Assembly (NCBI RefSeq): GCF_016862195.1 | Contig: NZ_BOMM01000038.1 | Span: 177,147-241,146, forward strand | Source of the DNA: Paractinoplanes ferrugineus | GTDB taxonomy: Bacteria > Actinomycetota > Actinomycetes > Mycobacteriales > Micromonosporaceae | DNA: 64,000 nucleotides | Reading direction: 5' to 3' | In this document: in pieces, positions 26,552-34,364 of the stretch | Position numbering within the stretch: the stretch's first letter is position 1 | Layout of the letters: the number at the start of each line of letters is the position of its first letter | Made by a program: the position numbers and the translations under genes | The notes under the pieces: generated by a model | Told to the model about the DNA's origin: nothing | What the model saw: only the letters and a program-made list of their open reading frames with translations | Database searches by the model: none

Positions 26552-26708
26552 CTCATCTGCGGAGCTGCCGAGGGCGCGAAAGAGGAGCCCGCTGGTTCCC
26601 ACCCGCCGCCTTCACGGTGTCGGGTCCGGTCACCCGGCTTCGGTGTTCCCGATGGGAACAATCGAGGTGCGGGGTGCGTCCTCATGGGCGCCGATGACCG
26701 GTCGAGCG

Positions 26709-26743
26709 GGCCCTGGCATGCGTGCCGGGGCCTTCTGCTTTCT
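26709..26743 (+). terminator. Terminator-like attenuator in the infC leader
   Basis: GGCCCTGGCA (26709-26718) pairs with TGCCGGGGCC (26723-26732) over 10 bp with one G-U pair and a TGCG loop. TTCTGCTTTCT follows at once. This is one of few stems in the window with a T-rich tail. It sits 106 bases before the infC start, so it would end transcription early. Such control is known for infC operons in other phyla through L20; here it is inference. Confidence 0.55.
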
Positions 26744-26848
26744 CGGTGCCCTGATCTCGAGGGTGGGCCGGGGCCGACCGACATTGGCAACGTTTCCGTG
26801 GGTGGGACCGCGGGGGCGTGGAAAAGTAAACCGTTCTGAGGAGGCCCC

Positions 26849-27484
26849 ATCAGCGTCGAACCACGCGTTAACGAACAGATCCGGGCTCGTGAGGTCCGTT
26901 TGGTCGGCCCCGAGGGTGAGCAGGTGGGCATCGTCCCGCTCGAGCGCGCCCTGCAGCTGGCTGCGGACGTAGACCTGGACCTGGTCGAGGTTGCTCCGAT
27001 GGCGCGGCCGCCGGTGTGCAAGCTCATGGACTTCGGCAAGTTCAAGTACGAGAGCGCACTGAAGGCACGCGAAGCGCGGCGCAACCAGCAGCAGACCGTC
27101 ATCAAGGAAATGAAGCTCCGACCGAAGATCGACCCGCACGACTACGAGACCAAGAAGGGTCACGTAGTGCGGTTCCTCAAGGCGGGCGACAAGGTCAAGG
27201 TGACGATTATGTTCCGCGGTCGCGAGCAGAGTCGCCCGGAGCTGGGTTTCCGGCTCCTGCGCCGGCTCAGCGAGGAGATCTCGGAGCTTGGCTTCGTCGA
27301 GGCCAGTCCGAAGCAGGACGGCCGAAACATGATCATGGTGTTGGCCCCGCACCGGGCCACCAAGGCAGCCGCTGCTGCGACGGTCGCGGCCAACGCGCGT
27401 CCGCCGCGGGAGGCGCGTGAAGGCGATGGTGCCGAGGCGCCGGCGGCCGAAGCCACCGAAGCCACCGAAGTCACCGCAGAGTAA
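26849..27484 (+). CDS. infC: Translation initiation factor IF-3, AUC start codon
   Basis: IF-3 keeps ribosomal subunits apart and checks the start codon. The family start (I/M)SVEPRVNEQIRAREVRLVG is encoded from an ATC at 26849, preceded by GAGGAGG with ideal spacing. The first standard start (TTG at 26900) would delete 17 conserved residues. IF-3 rejects such weak start codons, which gives the autoregulation known in other bacteria. The N domain, linker helix (KFKYESALKAREARRNQQQ) and C domain are complete. A 35-residue Ala/Glu-rich tail is extra. rpmI and rplT follow. Confidence 0.93.
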   Translation: MSVEPRVNEQIRAREVRLVGPEGEQVGIVPLERALQLAADVDLDLVEVAPMARPPVCKLMDFGKFKYESALKAREARRNQQQTVIKEMKLRPKIDPHDYETKKGHVVRFLKAGDKVKVTIMFRGREQSRPELGFRLLRRLSEEISELGFVEASPKQDGRNMIMVLAPHRATKAAAAATVAANARPPREAREGDGAEAPAAEATEATEVTAE

Positions 27485-27491
27485 TTCAGCT

Positions 27492-27520
27492 TTTCCGCAC
27501 GGCGTCGAGCCGTGCGGAAA
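27492..27520 (+). promoter_or_regulatory. 12-bp hairpin between infC and rpmI
   Basis: TTTCCGCACGGC (27492-27503) pairs perfectly with GCCGTGCGGAAA (27509-27520) around a GTCGA loop, in the 55-base gap. A terminator here would cut off rpmI-rplT, and there is no T run after it. RNA processing, partial termination or L20 binding are all possible. Confidence 0.55.
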
Positions 27521-27539
27521 GATCAGAAAGAGGCTTTAA

Positions 27540-27734
27540 GTGCCGAAGTTCAAGCCCCACACCGGTACCGGCAAGCGGGTGAAGGTCACCGGCAAGGGCA
27601 AGCTCGTCACGGAGCAGGCCGGCAAGCGCCACCTGCTGGAGGGCAAGTCCTCCAAGGTCACCCGTCGGATGACCGGCACGGTGACCGTGGCCAAGGCCGA
27701 CACCAAGCGAGTCAAGAAGCTGCTGGGCCGCTGA
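27540..27734 (+). CDS. rpmI: 50S ribosomal protein L35
   Basis: This is a 64-residue basic protein of the large subunit. MPKFKPHTGTGKRVKVTGKG and the C-terminal RVKKLLGR are the family pattern. It begins with GTG after AAAGAGG. It stands in the standard infC-rpmI-rplT order. Confidence 0.96.
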   Translation: MPKFKPHTGTGKRVKVTGKGKLVTEQAGKRHLLEGKSSKVTRRMTGTVTVAKADTKRVKKLLGR

Positions 27735-27773
27735 CGCGCGCGCCACACAAGTTCCCCTGTTAGGAGTACCGAA

Positions 27774-28166
27774 ATGGCACGCGTCAAGCGTTCTGTAAAC
27801 GCCCAGAAGAAGCGTCGCACTCTGCTCGATGCGGCGAGCGGCTACCGCGGGCAGCGCTCCCGGCTGTACCGCAAGGCCAAGGAGCAGGTGCTGCACTCGA
27901 TGCAGTACGCGTACCGTGACCGCCGTGACCGCAAGGGCGACTTCCGCCAGCTGTGGATCACGCGCATCAACGCCGGTGCGCGCGCGAACGGCATGACCTA
28001 CAACCGCCTCATCCAGGGCCTCAAGCTGGCCGAGGTCGAGGTGGACCGCAAGATCCTGGCCGACCTGGCAGTCAACGACGGTGCAGCCTTCGCGGCCATC
28101 GTCGAGATCGCGCGGGCTGCCGTCGCGGCCGAGGGCACCGGCGGCGCTGCCGCGCAGGCTGCCTGA
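27774..28166 (+). CDS. rplT: 50S ribosomal protein L20
   Basis: L20 binds 23S rRNA early in assembly and represses the infC operon in several bacteria. The family start MARVKRSVNAQKKRR and the segment FRQLWITRINAGAR are clear. The 130 residues include an extra Ala/Gly tail (AAEGTGGAAAQAA). A good terminator follows. Confidence 0.96.
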   Translation: MARVKRSVNAQKKRRTLLDAASGYRGQRSRLYRKAKEQVLHSMQYAYRDRRDRKGDFRQLWITRINAGARANGMTYNRLIQGLKLAEVEVDRKILADLAVNDGAAFAAIVEIARAAVAAEGTGGAAAQAA

Positions 28167-28185
28167 TCACCGTTTCACCGCCGGG

Positions 28186-28220
28186 ACGCCCTCCGATCGA
28201 TCGGGGGGCGTTCTGCTGTT
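28186..28220 (+). terminator. Rho-independent terminator after rplT
   Basis: ACGCCCTCCG (28186-28195) pairs with CGGGGGGCGT (28202-28211) with one G-U pair, loop ATCGAT, then TTCTGCTGTT. It ends the infC-rpmI-rplT transcript 14 bases before the next gene. Confidence 0.75.
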
Positions 28221-28233
28221 CCGGGGAGCCCGC

Positions 28234-29010
28234 ATGACTTTCACGACCCGTACTCCTCGCGTTGTCGCGGCCCGGCGTCTGCAGCGCCGCCGCGACCGTG
28301 ATCAGAGTGGGCGGTTTCTGGCCGAGGGGCCGCAGGCGGTGCGTGAAGCGCTGGCCGCGGGGGTGGTGCTGGAGTTGTTCGGCACCGAGGCCGCGCTGAA
28401 CCGGCACGGTGATCTCGCGCTGGAGGCGCCGGTGGTCTCACCGGTCGACGAGGAGGCCCTCGCCGCCCTCACCGAGACCGTGCAGCCGCAGGGGCTCGTC
28501 GCGGTCTGCGAACAGGTGGACGTCACCCTGAGCGCGGCCCTGGCCAAGGGACCACGGTTGGTGGCGGTGGCCGCGGAGATCCGCGACCCGGGCAACGCCG
28601 GGACGATCCTGCGGACCGCCGACGCGGCCGGGGCGGGCGTGGTGATCTTCGCGGGCGACGCGGTCGACCCCTATAACGGCAAATGTGTACGGGCCTCGGC
28701 CGGCTCGTTGTTTCATGTGGATGTGGTGCGAACCGGTCTCGACGTCCTGGACGAACTGCGCGACTACGGCCTCCAGACCCTCGCTACCAGCGGAAACGGC
28801 GCGGACGACCTCGATACGCTGCTCGACGAGGGGGTGCTTGCCGGGCCGACCGCGTGGATCTTCGGCTCGGAGGCCCACGGCTTGCCGCGCGACCTGCTCG
28901 ACGGCGCCGACCGCCAGGTGCGGGTGCCGATCTACGGTGGTGCGGAGAGCCTGAACCTGGCCGCCGCGGCCGCCGTCTGCCTCTACGCCTCGGCCCGGGC
29001 GCACCGCTGA
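28234..29010 (+). CDS. TrmH/SpoU-family rRNA 2'-O-methyltransferase
   Basis: This is a knotted (SPOUT) RNA methyltransferase. Residues 1 to about 95 resemble the RNA-binding substrate domain (RRDRDQSGRFLAEGPQAVRE). The catalytic domain has AAEIRDPGNAGTILRTADAA (motif 1), WIFGSEAHGL (motif 2) and VPIYGGAESLNLAAAAAV (motif 3, with the catalytic knot). Many genomes carry this gene between rplT and pheS, which supports an rRNA target. The exact nucleotide is not known. The start at ATG 28234 follows GGGGAG. Confidence 0.87.
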   Translation: MTFTTRTPRVVAARRLQRRRDRDQSGRFLAEGPQAVREALAAGVVLELFGTEAALNRHGDLALEAPVVSPVDEEALAALTETVQPQGLVAVCEQVDVTLSAALAKGPRLVAVAAEIRDPGNAGTILRTADAAGAGVVIFAGDAVDPYNGKCVRASAGSLFHVDVVRTGLDVLDELRDYGLQTLATSGNGADDLDTLLDEGVLAGPTAWIFGSEAHGLPRDLLDGADRQVRVPIYGGAESLNLAAAAAVCLYASARAHR

Positions 29011-30029
29011 TGCGCGCCCAGGTCTACGACACCGTCGGCGGGCCGGTCGCCATGCGGCAGATCCCGGAGCCCACGCTGCCGCCGGACGGCGCGATCGTCG
29101 AGGTCCGCGCGACCGGGGTGTGCCGCTCCGACTGGCACGCCTGGCGCGGTCACGACCCGGTGCCGTTGCCGCACGTGCCCGGCCATGAGTTCGCCGGGGT
29201 GATCTCCGCACTCGGCGGTGAGGTCACCGGCTTCGCGGTGGGTGACCGGGTCACCGCGCCGTTCGTCAACGGGTGCGGGCGGTGCGACTACTGCCGGTCC
29301 GGCAACGCCCAGGTCTGCCCCGACCAGACCCAGCCCGGCTTCACCCACCCGGGATCGTTCGCCGAGCGGGTCGTGGTGCGCGCCGCCGCGACGAACCTCG
29401 TCCGACTGCCCGACGAGATCGACTTCGTCGGTGCGGCCGCCCTCGGCTGCCGTTTCGCGACCGCGTTCCGGGCGCTGCGCGGACTCGACCGGCCCTCGTC
29501 GGCCGGTCCGTCGTTGCGGCCGGGTACCACCGTGGTGATCTACGGCTGCGGGGGAGTGGGTCTGTCCGCCGTCATGATCGCGGTGGCCCTCGGAGCTCGG
29601 GTGCTCGCCGTCGATCCGTCACCGGCCGCCCGCGCGGCCGCCGCCGACCTCGGCGCGATCGCGAAGACCGAGGTGCTCGGCGAGGCCGACGTGGCGATCG
29701 ACGCCTACGGCTCGGCCGAGACCGCGATGGCCTCGGTGCGCAGCCTGCGCCGCGGCGGCCGGCACGTGCAGGTCGGCCTGATGCTCGGCGCCGACGCCCG
29801 CGCACCCCTCCCGTGGGACCTGGTCGTCGCCCATGAACTGGAGATCCTCGGCTCGCACGGGATGGCCGCCGCCGATTACCCGGCGATGCTCGACCTCGTC
29901 GTCGCCGGCAAGCTCAACCCGCGCCGGCTGGTCGGCTCGACCATCCCGCTGGCCGAGGCCGGCGACGCCCTGATGGCCATGGACTCGCCTGTGGCGCGCG
30001 CTGGGGGAATTGTCGTCGCGGTATGCTGA
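29010..30029 (+). CDS. Zinc-dependent medium-chain alcohol dehydrogenase
   Basis: This is an NAD(P)-dependent dehydrogenase. The catalytic zinc site is seen in CRSDWHAW and GHEFAGVI, the structural zinc lobe in NGCGRCDYCRSGNAQVC (four Cys), and the Rossmann motif in YGCGGVGLSAVMIAVALGA. The length (339) is usual. Its ATG overlaps the methyltransferase stop (TGATG), so the two are co-translated although no functional link is evident. The substrate is unknown. Confidence 0.86.
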   Translation: MRAQVYDTVGGPVAMRQIPEPTLPPDGAIVEVRATGVCRSDWHAWRGHDPVPLPHVPGHEFAGVISALGGEVTGFAVGDRVTAPFVNGCGRCDYCRSGNAQVCPDQTQPGFTHPGSFAERVVVRAAATNLVRLPDEIDFVGAAALGCRFATAFRALRGLDRPSSAGPSLRPGTTVVIYGCGGVGLSAVMIAVALGARVLAVDPSPAARAAAADLGAIAKTEVLGEADVAIDAYGSAETAMASVRSLRRGGRHVQVGLMLGADARAPLPWDLVVAHELEILGSHGMAAADYPAMLDLVVAGKLNPRRLVGSTIPLAEAGDALMAMDSPVARAGGIVVAVC

Positions 30030-30179
30030 CGGCGTGCCAGGTCCGATGACGCTGTTTAGCCGGCCCGCTGGTCGCGGGCGCCGGATCTGACTTCGCGCGT
30101 TCTCTCCTGACCGGCGGGCTGCGGCTCAGCCGCTCCTCCGTACACTGCCCGATGGCATTTTCCGGTGTTGAGGGAGATC

Positions 30180-31241
30180 ATGTCCTACCGCAACGATCCG
30201 TACGATCCCAAGCAGGCCGCCCTGCTCGACCCGTCGGCCCTCGAGGCCGCGGTCGCCGACGCGAAGGCGGCCTTCGCCGCCGCCGCCGACCTGGACGCGC
30301 TCGGCGCGCTCAAGCCGGCTCACCTCGGTGACCGCTCGCCCGTGTCGCTCGCCCGCCGGGAGATCGGCTCGCTGCCGCCGGCCGCCAAGTCCGACGCCGG
30401 CAAGCGGGTCAACCTCGCCCGCCAAGCGGTGCAGGCCGCGTTCGACGAGCGCCTCGCCGAACTCGAGGTCGAGCGGGCCTCGCACGTGCTCATCGAGGAG
30501 CGGGTCGACGTCACACTGCCGTGGGACCGGCGTCCGCGGGGCGCCCGGCACCCGATCACCACGCTGATGGAGCACATGGGCGACCTGTTCGCCGGCATGG
30601 GCTACGACGTGGTCGAGGGTCCCGAGCTGGAGCTCGAGTGGGCCAACTTCGACGCGCTCAACATCGGGCCGGACAACCCGGTGCGCGGCACGATGGACAC
30701 GTTCTATGTGGACCTGCCCGGCCTCGTGATGCGCACGCACACCTCGCCCGGCCAGGTGCGCACCATGCTCACCCGGCAGCCACCGATCTATGTGGTCTGC
30801 CCCGGTCGCACCTACCGCTCCGACGAGTTGGACGCCACCCACAGCCCGGTCTTCCACCAGATCGAAGGCCTGGTGGTCGACGAGGGCATCACCATGGCCC
30901 ACCTGCGCGGCACCCTCGACCACTTCGCCAAGGCGATGTTCGGTCCGGACGCGCGCACCCGCTGGCGGCCGCACTACTTCCCGTTCACCGAGCCGTCCGC
31001 CGAGTTCGACGTGTGGTTCCAGCACCACCGGGACGGCCCGCGCTGGGTCGAATGGGGCGGCTGCGGAATGGTCAACCCGAAGGTCCTGGTGGCCTGTGGC
31101 ATCGACCCGGATCGCTACTCGGGCTTCGCGTTCGGCATGGGCGTCGACCGCACCCTGATGTTCCGCAACGGCGTCGGGGACATGCGCGACCTCGTCGAGG
31201 GCGATGCGCGGTTCACCGTGAACTTCGGCATGTCGGTGTAG
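30180..31241 (+). CDS. pheS: Phenylalanyl-tRNA synthetase alpha subunit
   Basis: The catalytic subunit of the alpha2-beta2 enzyme charges tRNA-Phe. Class II motifs are RHPITTLMEHMGDLFAGMGY (motif 1), TYRSDELDATHSPVFHQIEG (motif 2) and GFAFGMGVDRTLMF (motif 3), after an N-terminal coiled coil of about 90 residues. The ATG at 30180 follows AGGGAG. An in-frame start 15 bases upstream is less likely. pheT follows 39 bases later. I saw no T-box or leader peptide in the 150-base upstream gap. Confidence 0.96.
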   Translation: MSYRNDPYDPKQAALLDPSALEAAVADAKAAFAAAADLDALGALKPAHLGDRSPVSLARREIGSLPPAAKSDAGKRVNLARQAVQAAFDERLAELEVERASHVLIEERVDVTLPWDRRPRGARHPITTLMEHMGDLFAGMGYDVVEGPELELEWANFDALNIGPDNPVRGTMDTFYVDLPGLVMRTHTSPGQVRTMLTRQPPIYVVCPGRTYRSDELDATHSPVFHQIEGLVVDEGITMAHLRGTLDHFAKAMFGPDARTRWRPHYFPFTEPSAEFDVWFQHHRDGPRWVEWGGCGMVNPKVLVACGIDPDRYSGFAFGMGVDRTLMFRNGVGDMRDLVEGDARFTVNFGMSV

Positions 31242-31280
31242 CGGAGCGAAACGACTCATGGGAATGGTGGTCTGAGACCA

Positions 31281-33761
31281 ATGCGTACTTCGCTGTCCTG
31301 GCTACGGGACTACGTTTCGCTTCCCGCCTCGTCGACGGCCGCGGAGCTGGACGAGGCGCTGACAAACCTCGGCATGGAGGTCGAGTCGATCGTCGACCAG
31401 GCCGCCACCGTCCAGGGTGACCTGGTCGTCGGCCGGGTGCTGACGATCGAGGAGCTGACCGGCTTCAAGAAGCCGATCCGGTTCTGCACGGTGGACGTCG
31501 GCAAGGACGCGCCGCAGGAGATCGTCTGCGGTGCGCGCAACTTCGCCGAGGGCGATCTGGTCGTCGTCATCCTGCCCGGCGGTGAGCTGCCCGGCGGCTT
31601 CAAGATCGGTGCGCGGAAGACGTACGGCCGGAACTCGAACGGCATGATCTGCTCGTCGGCCGAGCTCGGGCTCTCCGGCGACCACTCCGGCATCATCGTG
31701 CTGCCGGCCGGCTCCGGTGTTCCCGGTGCGGACGCCCGGCCCCTGGTCGGGCTCGACGACGTCGTGGTCGACGTGGAGATCACCCCGGACCGCGGTTACC
31801 AGATGAGCCTGCGCGGCCTGGCACGCGAGTTGTCGTACGCCTTCGAGGCCGCGTACACCGATCCGGCGTTGATCTCGGCGGCCGACGGGACCACGGACGT
31901 GCCGCATCCGGTGGTCGTCGAGGACACGGTCGGATGTGACCGGTTCTCGGCGCGCGTGGTGCGCGGCATCGACCCGAACGCGCCGTCACCGGAGTGGATG
32001 CAGCGCCGCCTCGTCGCCGCCGGCATCCGCACCATCTCGCTGCCCGTCGACATCACCAACTACCTGATGCTCGAGCTCGGCCAGCCGATGCACGTGTTCG
32101 ACCTCAACCGGATCTCCGGTCCGCTGGTCGTGCGCCGCAGCCGGCCCGGCGAGAAACTGACCACACTCGACGGTGTGGCCCGCGTGCTCGACGCCGAGGA
32201 CATGGTGATCTGCGACGACACCGGGCCGATCTCGCTCGCCGCGGTGATGGGCGGCGAGACCAGCGAATGGCAGCCGGACACCGTCGACGTGCTGCTCGAA
32301 GCCGCCCACTGGGACCCGGTGATGGTGGGTCGCACCGCGCGTCGGCACAAACTGTTCAGCGAGGCGGCCAAGCGCTGGGAGCGCGGAGTCGACCCGAGCC
32401 TGACGCTGGTGGCACTGGAACGGGCGGTGCAGATCCTCACCGCGCACGCCGGCGGGACCGTCGCGGCTGAGGTCCTCGACCTCGACCATCGGGCCGCGCC
32501 CCGGCCGATCCTGCTCGACCCGGCCCTGCCGGCGCAGCGGGTCGGTGTCCCCTACCCCGCCGACCAGGTCGGGGAACTCCTCGAACGAGTCGGCTGCACG
32601 GTCACCGGCAACAACCCGCTCGAGGTCACCCCGCCGACCTGGCGGCCCGACCTGGTCGCCCCGATCGACCTGGTGGAAGAGGTCGCGCGGCTGGCCGGCT
32701 ACAACAACATCCCGAGCCTGCTGCCGCCGGCCCGCGGCGGCACCGGTATCACGGCGGCTCAGCGTCGCCGCCGCACGGTCGGGCGGGCGATGGCCGAGAA
32801 CGGTTACGTCGAGGTGCTGTCGTACCCGTTCGTCGCCCCGGCGCTGGCCGACGCTCTCGGCTATGCCGTGGACGACCCGAGGCGCAGCGCGGTCCGGCTG
32901 ACGAACCCGCTCTCCGAAGAAGAGCCGTTGTTGCGTACGTCGTTGCTGGCGCCCCTGCTCGGCGTGACGGTGCAGCGCAACCTCAGCCGTGGCCTGCGTG
33001 ACCTGGCCCTGTTCGAGATCGGCACGGTGTTCCTGCCGTCCGGCACGACGGCGGTGCCGCCGGTGATGGGCGTCGACCGGCGCCCGACCCCGGCCGAGTG
33101 GAAGCAGGCCAACGAGTTCGTGCCGGCCCAGCCGTGGCATCTCGCCGCCGTGCTGACCGGTGAGATCGCGCCCTCCGGCTGGTGGGGTCCCGGTCGCGCG
33201 GCGATCTGGGCCGACGCCGTCTCGGCCGCCCGGATCGCCCTGTCGGCCGCGGGCATCGCCGACTCGCGCGTCTCGGTCGCGGCCGCGGCGGAGACGCCGT
33301 GGCACCCCGGTCGCTGCGCCGCCGTCTCGGTGGACGGCACGGTCGTCGGCTATGCGGGCGAACTGCACCCGGCCGTCGTGTCCGCGCTCGACCTGCCCAA
33401 GCGCACCTGCGCCATGGAGCTCGACCTGTCGGCGATCCCCGCCGCCCCGGTCGTGCAGGGAATCCGGATCGCGTCGTTCCCGCCCGCCCTCATCGACGTC
33501 GCACTCGTGCTCGACCGGTCCGTGCCCGCCGCCGAGGTGTCGTCAGCCCTGGCCGGCGGCGCGGGGGAACTGCTCGAATCGGTGGCGCTGTTCGACGTCT
33601 ACGAGTCGGACCAGCTGGGCGAGGGCAAGCGGTCACTGGCCTACAAGCTGACCTTCCGCGCGCCCGACCGCACCCTGACCTCCGAAGAGGCGCTGGCCGC
33701 CCGAGACGCGGCCGTCGCGGCGGTTGCCTCGCAGTTCGGAGCCACCCTGCGCGGCGCCTGA
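31281..33761 (+). CDS. pheT: Phenylalanyl-tRNA synthetase beta subunit
   Basis: The partner of PheS. Domains in order are an N-terminal EMAP-like tRNA-binding domain (residues about 40-155, LVVGRVLTIEEL), the B3/B4 editing domain (about 210-380, RGIDPNAPSPEWMQRRLVAA), B5 (about 405-475), a catalytic-like core (about 490-700), and the C-terminal anticodon-binding FDX-ACB domain (ALFDVYESDQLGEGKRSLAY). The length (826) is typical. Two hairpins terminate the operon. Confidence 0.96.
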   Translation: MRTSLSWLRDYVSLPASSTAAELDEALTNLGMEVESIVDQAATVQGDLVVGRVLTIEELTGFKKPIRFCTVDVGKDAPQEIVCGARNFAEGDLVVVILPGGELPGGFKIGARKTYGRNSNGMICSSAELGLSGDHSGIIVLPAGSGVPGADARPLVGLDDVVVDVEITPDRGYQMSLRGLARELSYAFEAAYTDPALISAADGTTDVPHPVVVEDTVGCDRFSARVVRGIDPNAPSPEWMQRRLVAAGIRTISLPVDITNYLMLELGQPMHVFDLNRISGPLVVRRSRPGEKLTTLDGVARVLDAEDMVICDDTGPISLAAVMGGETSEWQPDTVDVLLEAAHWDPVMVGRTARRHKLFSEAAKRWERGVDPSLTLVALERAVQILTAHAGGTVAAEVLDLDHRAAPRPILLDPALPAQRVGVPYPADQVGELLERVGCTVTGNNPLEVTPPTWRPDLVAPIDLVEEVARLAGYNNIPSLLPPARGGTGITAAQRRRRTVGRAMAENGYVEVLSYPFVAPALADALGYAVDDPRRSAVRLTNPLSEEEPLLRTSLLAPLLGVTVQRNLSRGLRDLALFEIGTVFLPSGTTAVPPVMGVDRRPTPAEWKQANEFVPAQPWHLAAVLTGEIAPSGWWGPGRAAIWADAVSAARIALSAAGIADSRVSVAAAAETPWHPGRCAAVSVDGTVVGYAGELHPAVVSALDLPKRTCAMELDLSAIPAAPVVQGIRIASFPPALIDVALVLDRSVPAAEVSSALAGGAGELLESVALFDVYESDQLGEGKRSLAYKLTFRAPDRTLTSEEALAARDAAVAAVASQFGATLRGA

Positions 33762-33776
33762 CCACTGTTCGCCGGC

Positions 33777-33796
33777 GGCCCGCTTGATTGCGGGCC
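33777..33796. terminator. First hairpin between convergent pheT and MerR gene
   Basis: GGCCCGC (33777-33783) pairs with GCGGGCC (33790-33796) with loop TTGATT. It is 16 bases past the pheT stop and precedes a second, stronger hairpin. Confidence 0.6.
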
Positions 33797-33807
33797 CGCC
33801 TCGTCGT

Positions 33808-33835
33808 CGGCCCGCGGTTTCTTGACCGCGGGCCG
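33808..33835. terminator. Second hairpin between convergent pheT and MerR gene
   Basis: CGGCCCGCGGT (33808-33818) pairs perfectly with ACCGCGGGCCG (33825-33835), loop TTCTTG. It serves both directions. A 17-base direct duplication, GGCTTCATGGCTGGG(T/C)C at about 33835-33868, follows and covers the MerR stop codon. Confidence 0.65.
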
Positions 33836-33855
33836 GCTTCATGGCTGGGTCGGCT

Positions 33856-34221
33856 TCATGGCTGGGCCGTCACGGACCGGTAGTAGGCGATTTTTCCGCG
33901 GATGTGCTCGCGCTGGCGCAGCAGCGTGTCGATCCGCTCCTCGACGTCCTGGTCGTGCTCCTCCAGCAGCGAGATCCGGTCCGGGATCGACTCGTCGTCG
34001 CGACTCAACTCGGCGAACTCGAGCATCCGCGCGATCGGCATCCCGGTGTCCCGCAGGCAACGCAGCATCTCCAGCCAGCCCACGTCGTCGTCCCGGTATT
34101 GCCGCCGCCCGCCCGAGGTGCGCGGCACGTCGTCGAGAAGGCCGATCTTCTCGTAATAGCGCAGCGTGTCGAGGCTGAAGCCGGTCTTCTCGACGACCTG
34201 TCCGGGGGTGTAGGTGGGCAT
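33856..34221 (-). CDS. MerR-family transcriptional regulator
   Basis: This 121-residue protein has the MerR winged helix (TPGQVVEKTGFSLDTLRYYE, then GLLDDVPRTSGGRRQYRDDD) and a dimerising coiled coil (about residues 80-115). It lacks the cysteines of metal-sensing members and any effector domain. It is divergent from a flavin oxidoreductase gene, its likely target. A -10-like TAACCT lies 7 bases before the ATG, so its mRNA may be leaderless. Confidence 0.85.
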   Translation of the reverse strand: MPTYTPGQVVEKTGFSLDTLRYYEKIGLLDDVPRTSGGRRQYRDDDVGWLEMLRCLRDTGMPIARMLEFAELSRDDESIPDRISLLEEHDQDVEERIDTLLRQREHIRGKIAYYRSVTAQP

Positions 34222-34245
34222 GCCGGTCAGGTTACGTCGACCGGC
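34222..34245. promoter_or_regulatory. Inverted repeat operator at the MerR gene start
   Basis: GCCGGTC (34222-34228) and GACCGGC (34239-34245) flank a 10-base spacer that contains, on the minus strand, the -10-like TAACCT. The repeat touches the MerR start codon. This suggests autoregulation. The assignment to this MerR protein is inferred. Confidence 0.45.
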
Positions 34246-34364
34246 CTCCCCTCAGGGGGCGGCGGTGCCGACGCCGCTGGCCGGCCTCAGCGCACGCCCG
34301 TGATCAACACACGGCTACCTCAACGCCGTGTCCGCTGAGCAAGATCCGTGACACTCTGGATCTC

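Larger units (their letters stand above)
26449..26848 (+). other. 400-base gene-free leader of the infC operon
   Basis: No convincing gene lies here in either strand. It holds four 18-base tandem repeats (26481-26551), a 7-bp hairpin TGTTCCC-gat-GGGAACA (26644-26660), a terminator-like stem followed by a T-rich tract (26709-26743), and the strong Shine-Dalgarno GAGGAGG at about 26838-26844. The length and structure suggest an attenuated leader for translation factor and ribosomal protein genes. Confidence 0.6.

Noticed and set aside
26090..26602. A minus-strand frame over the 18-base repeats encoding repeated LNSTAG/LTQQLG hexapeptides
   Set aside because: It is antisense to the PH-domain gene for most of its length, and the peptide repeat follows simply from the 18-base period.
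30030..30179. A T-box or leader-peptide attenuator before pheS
   Set aside because: No Phe-rich short ORF and no T-box core sequence are present. Only a weak GC hairpin lies near 30058-30084.
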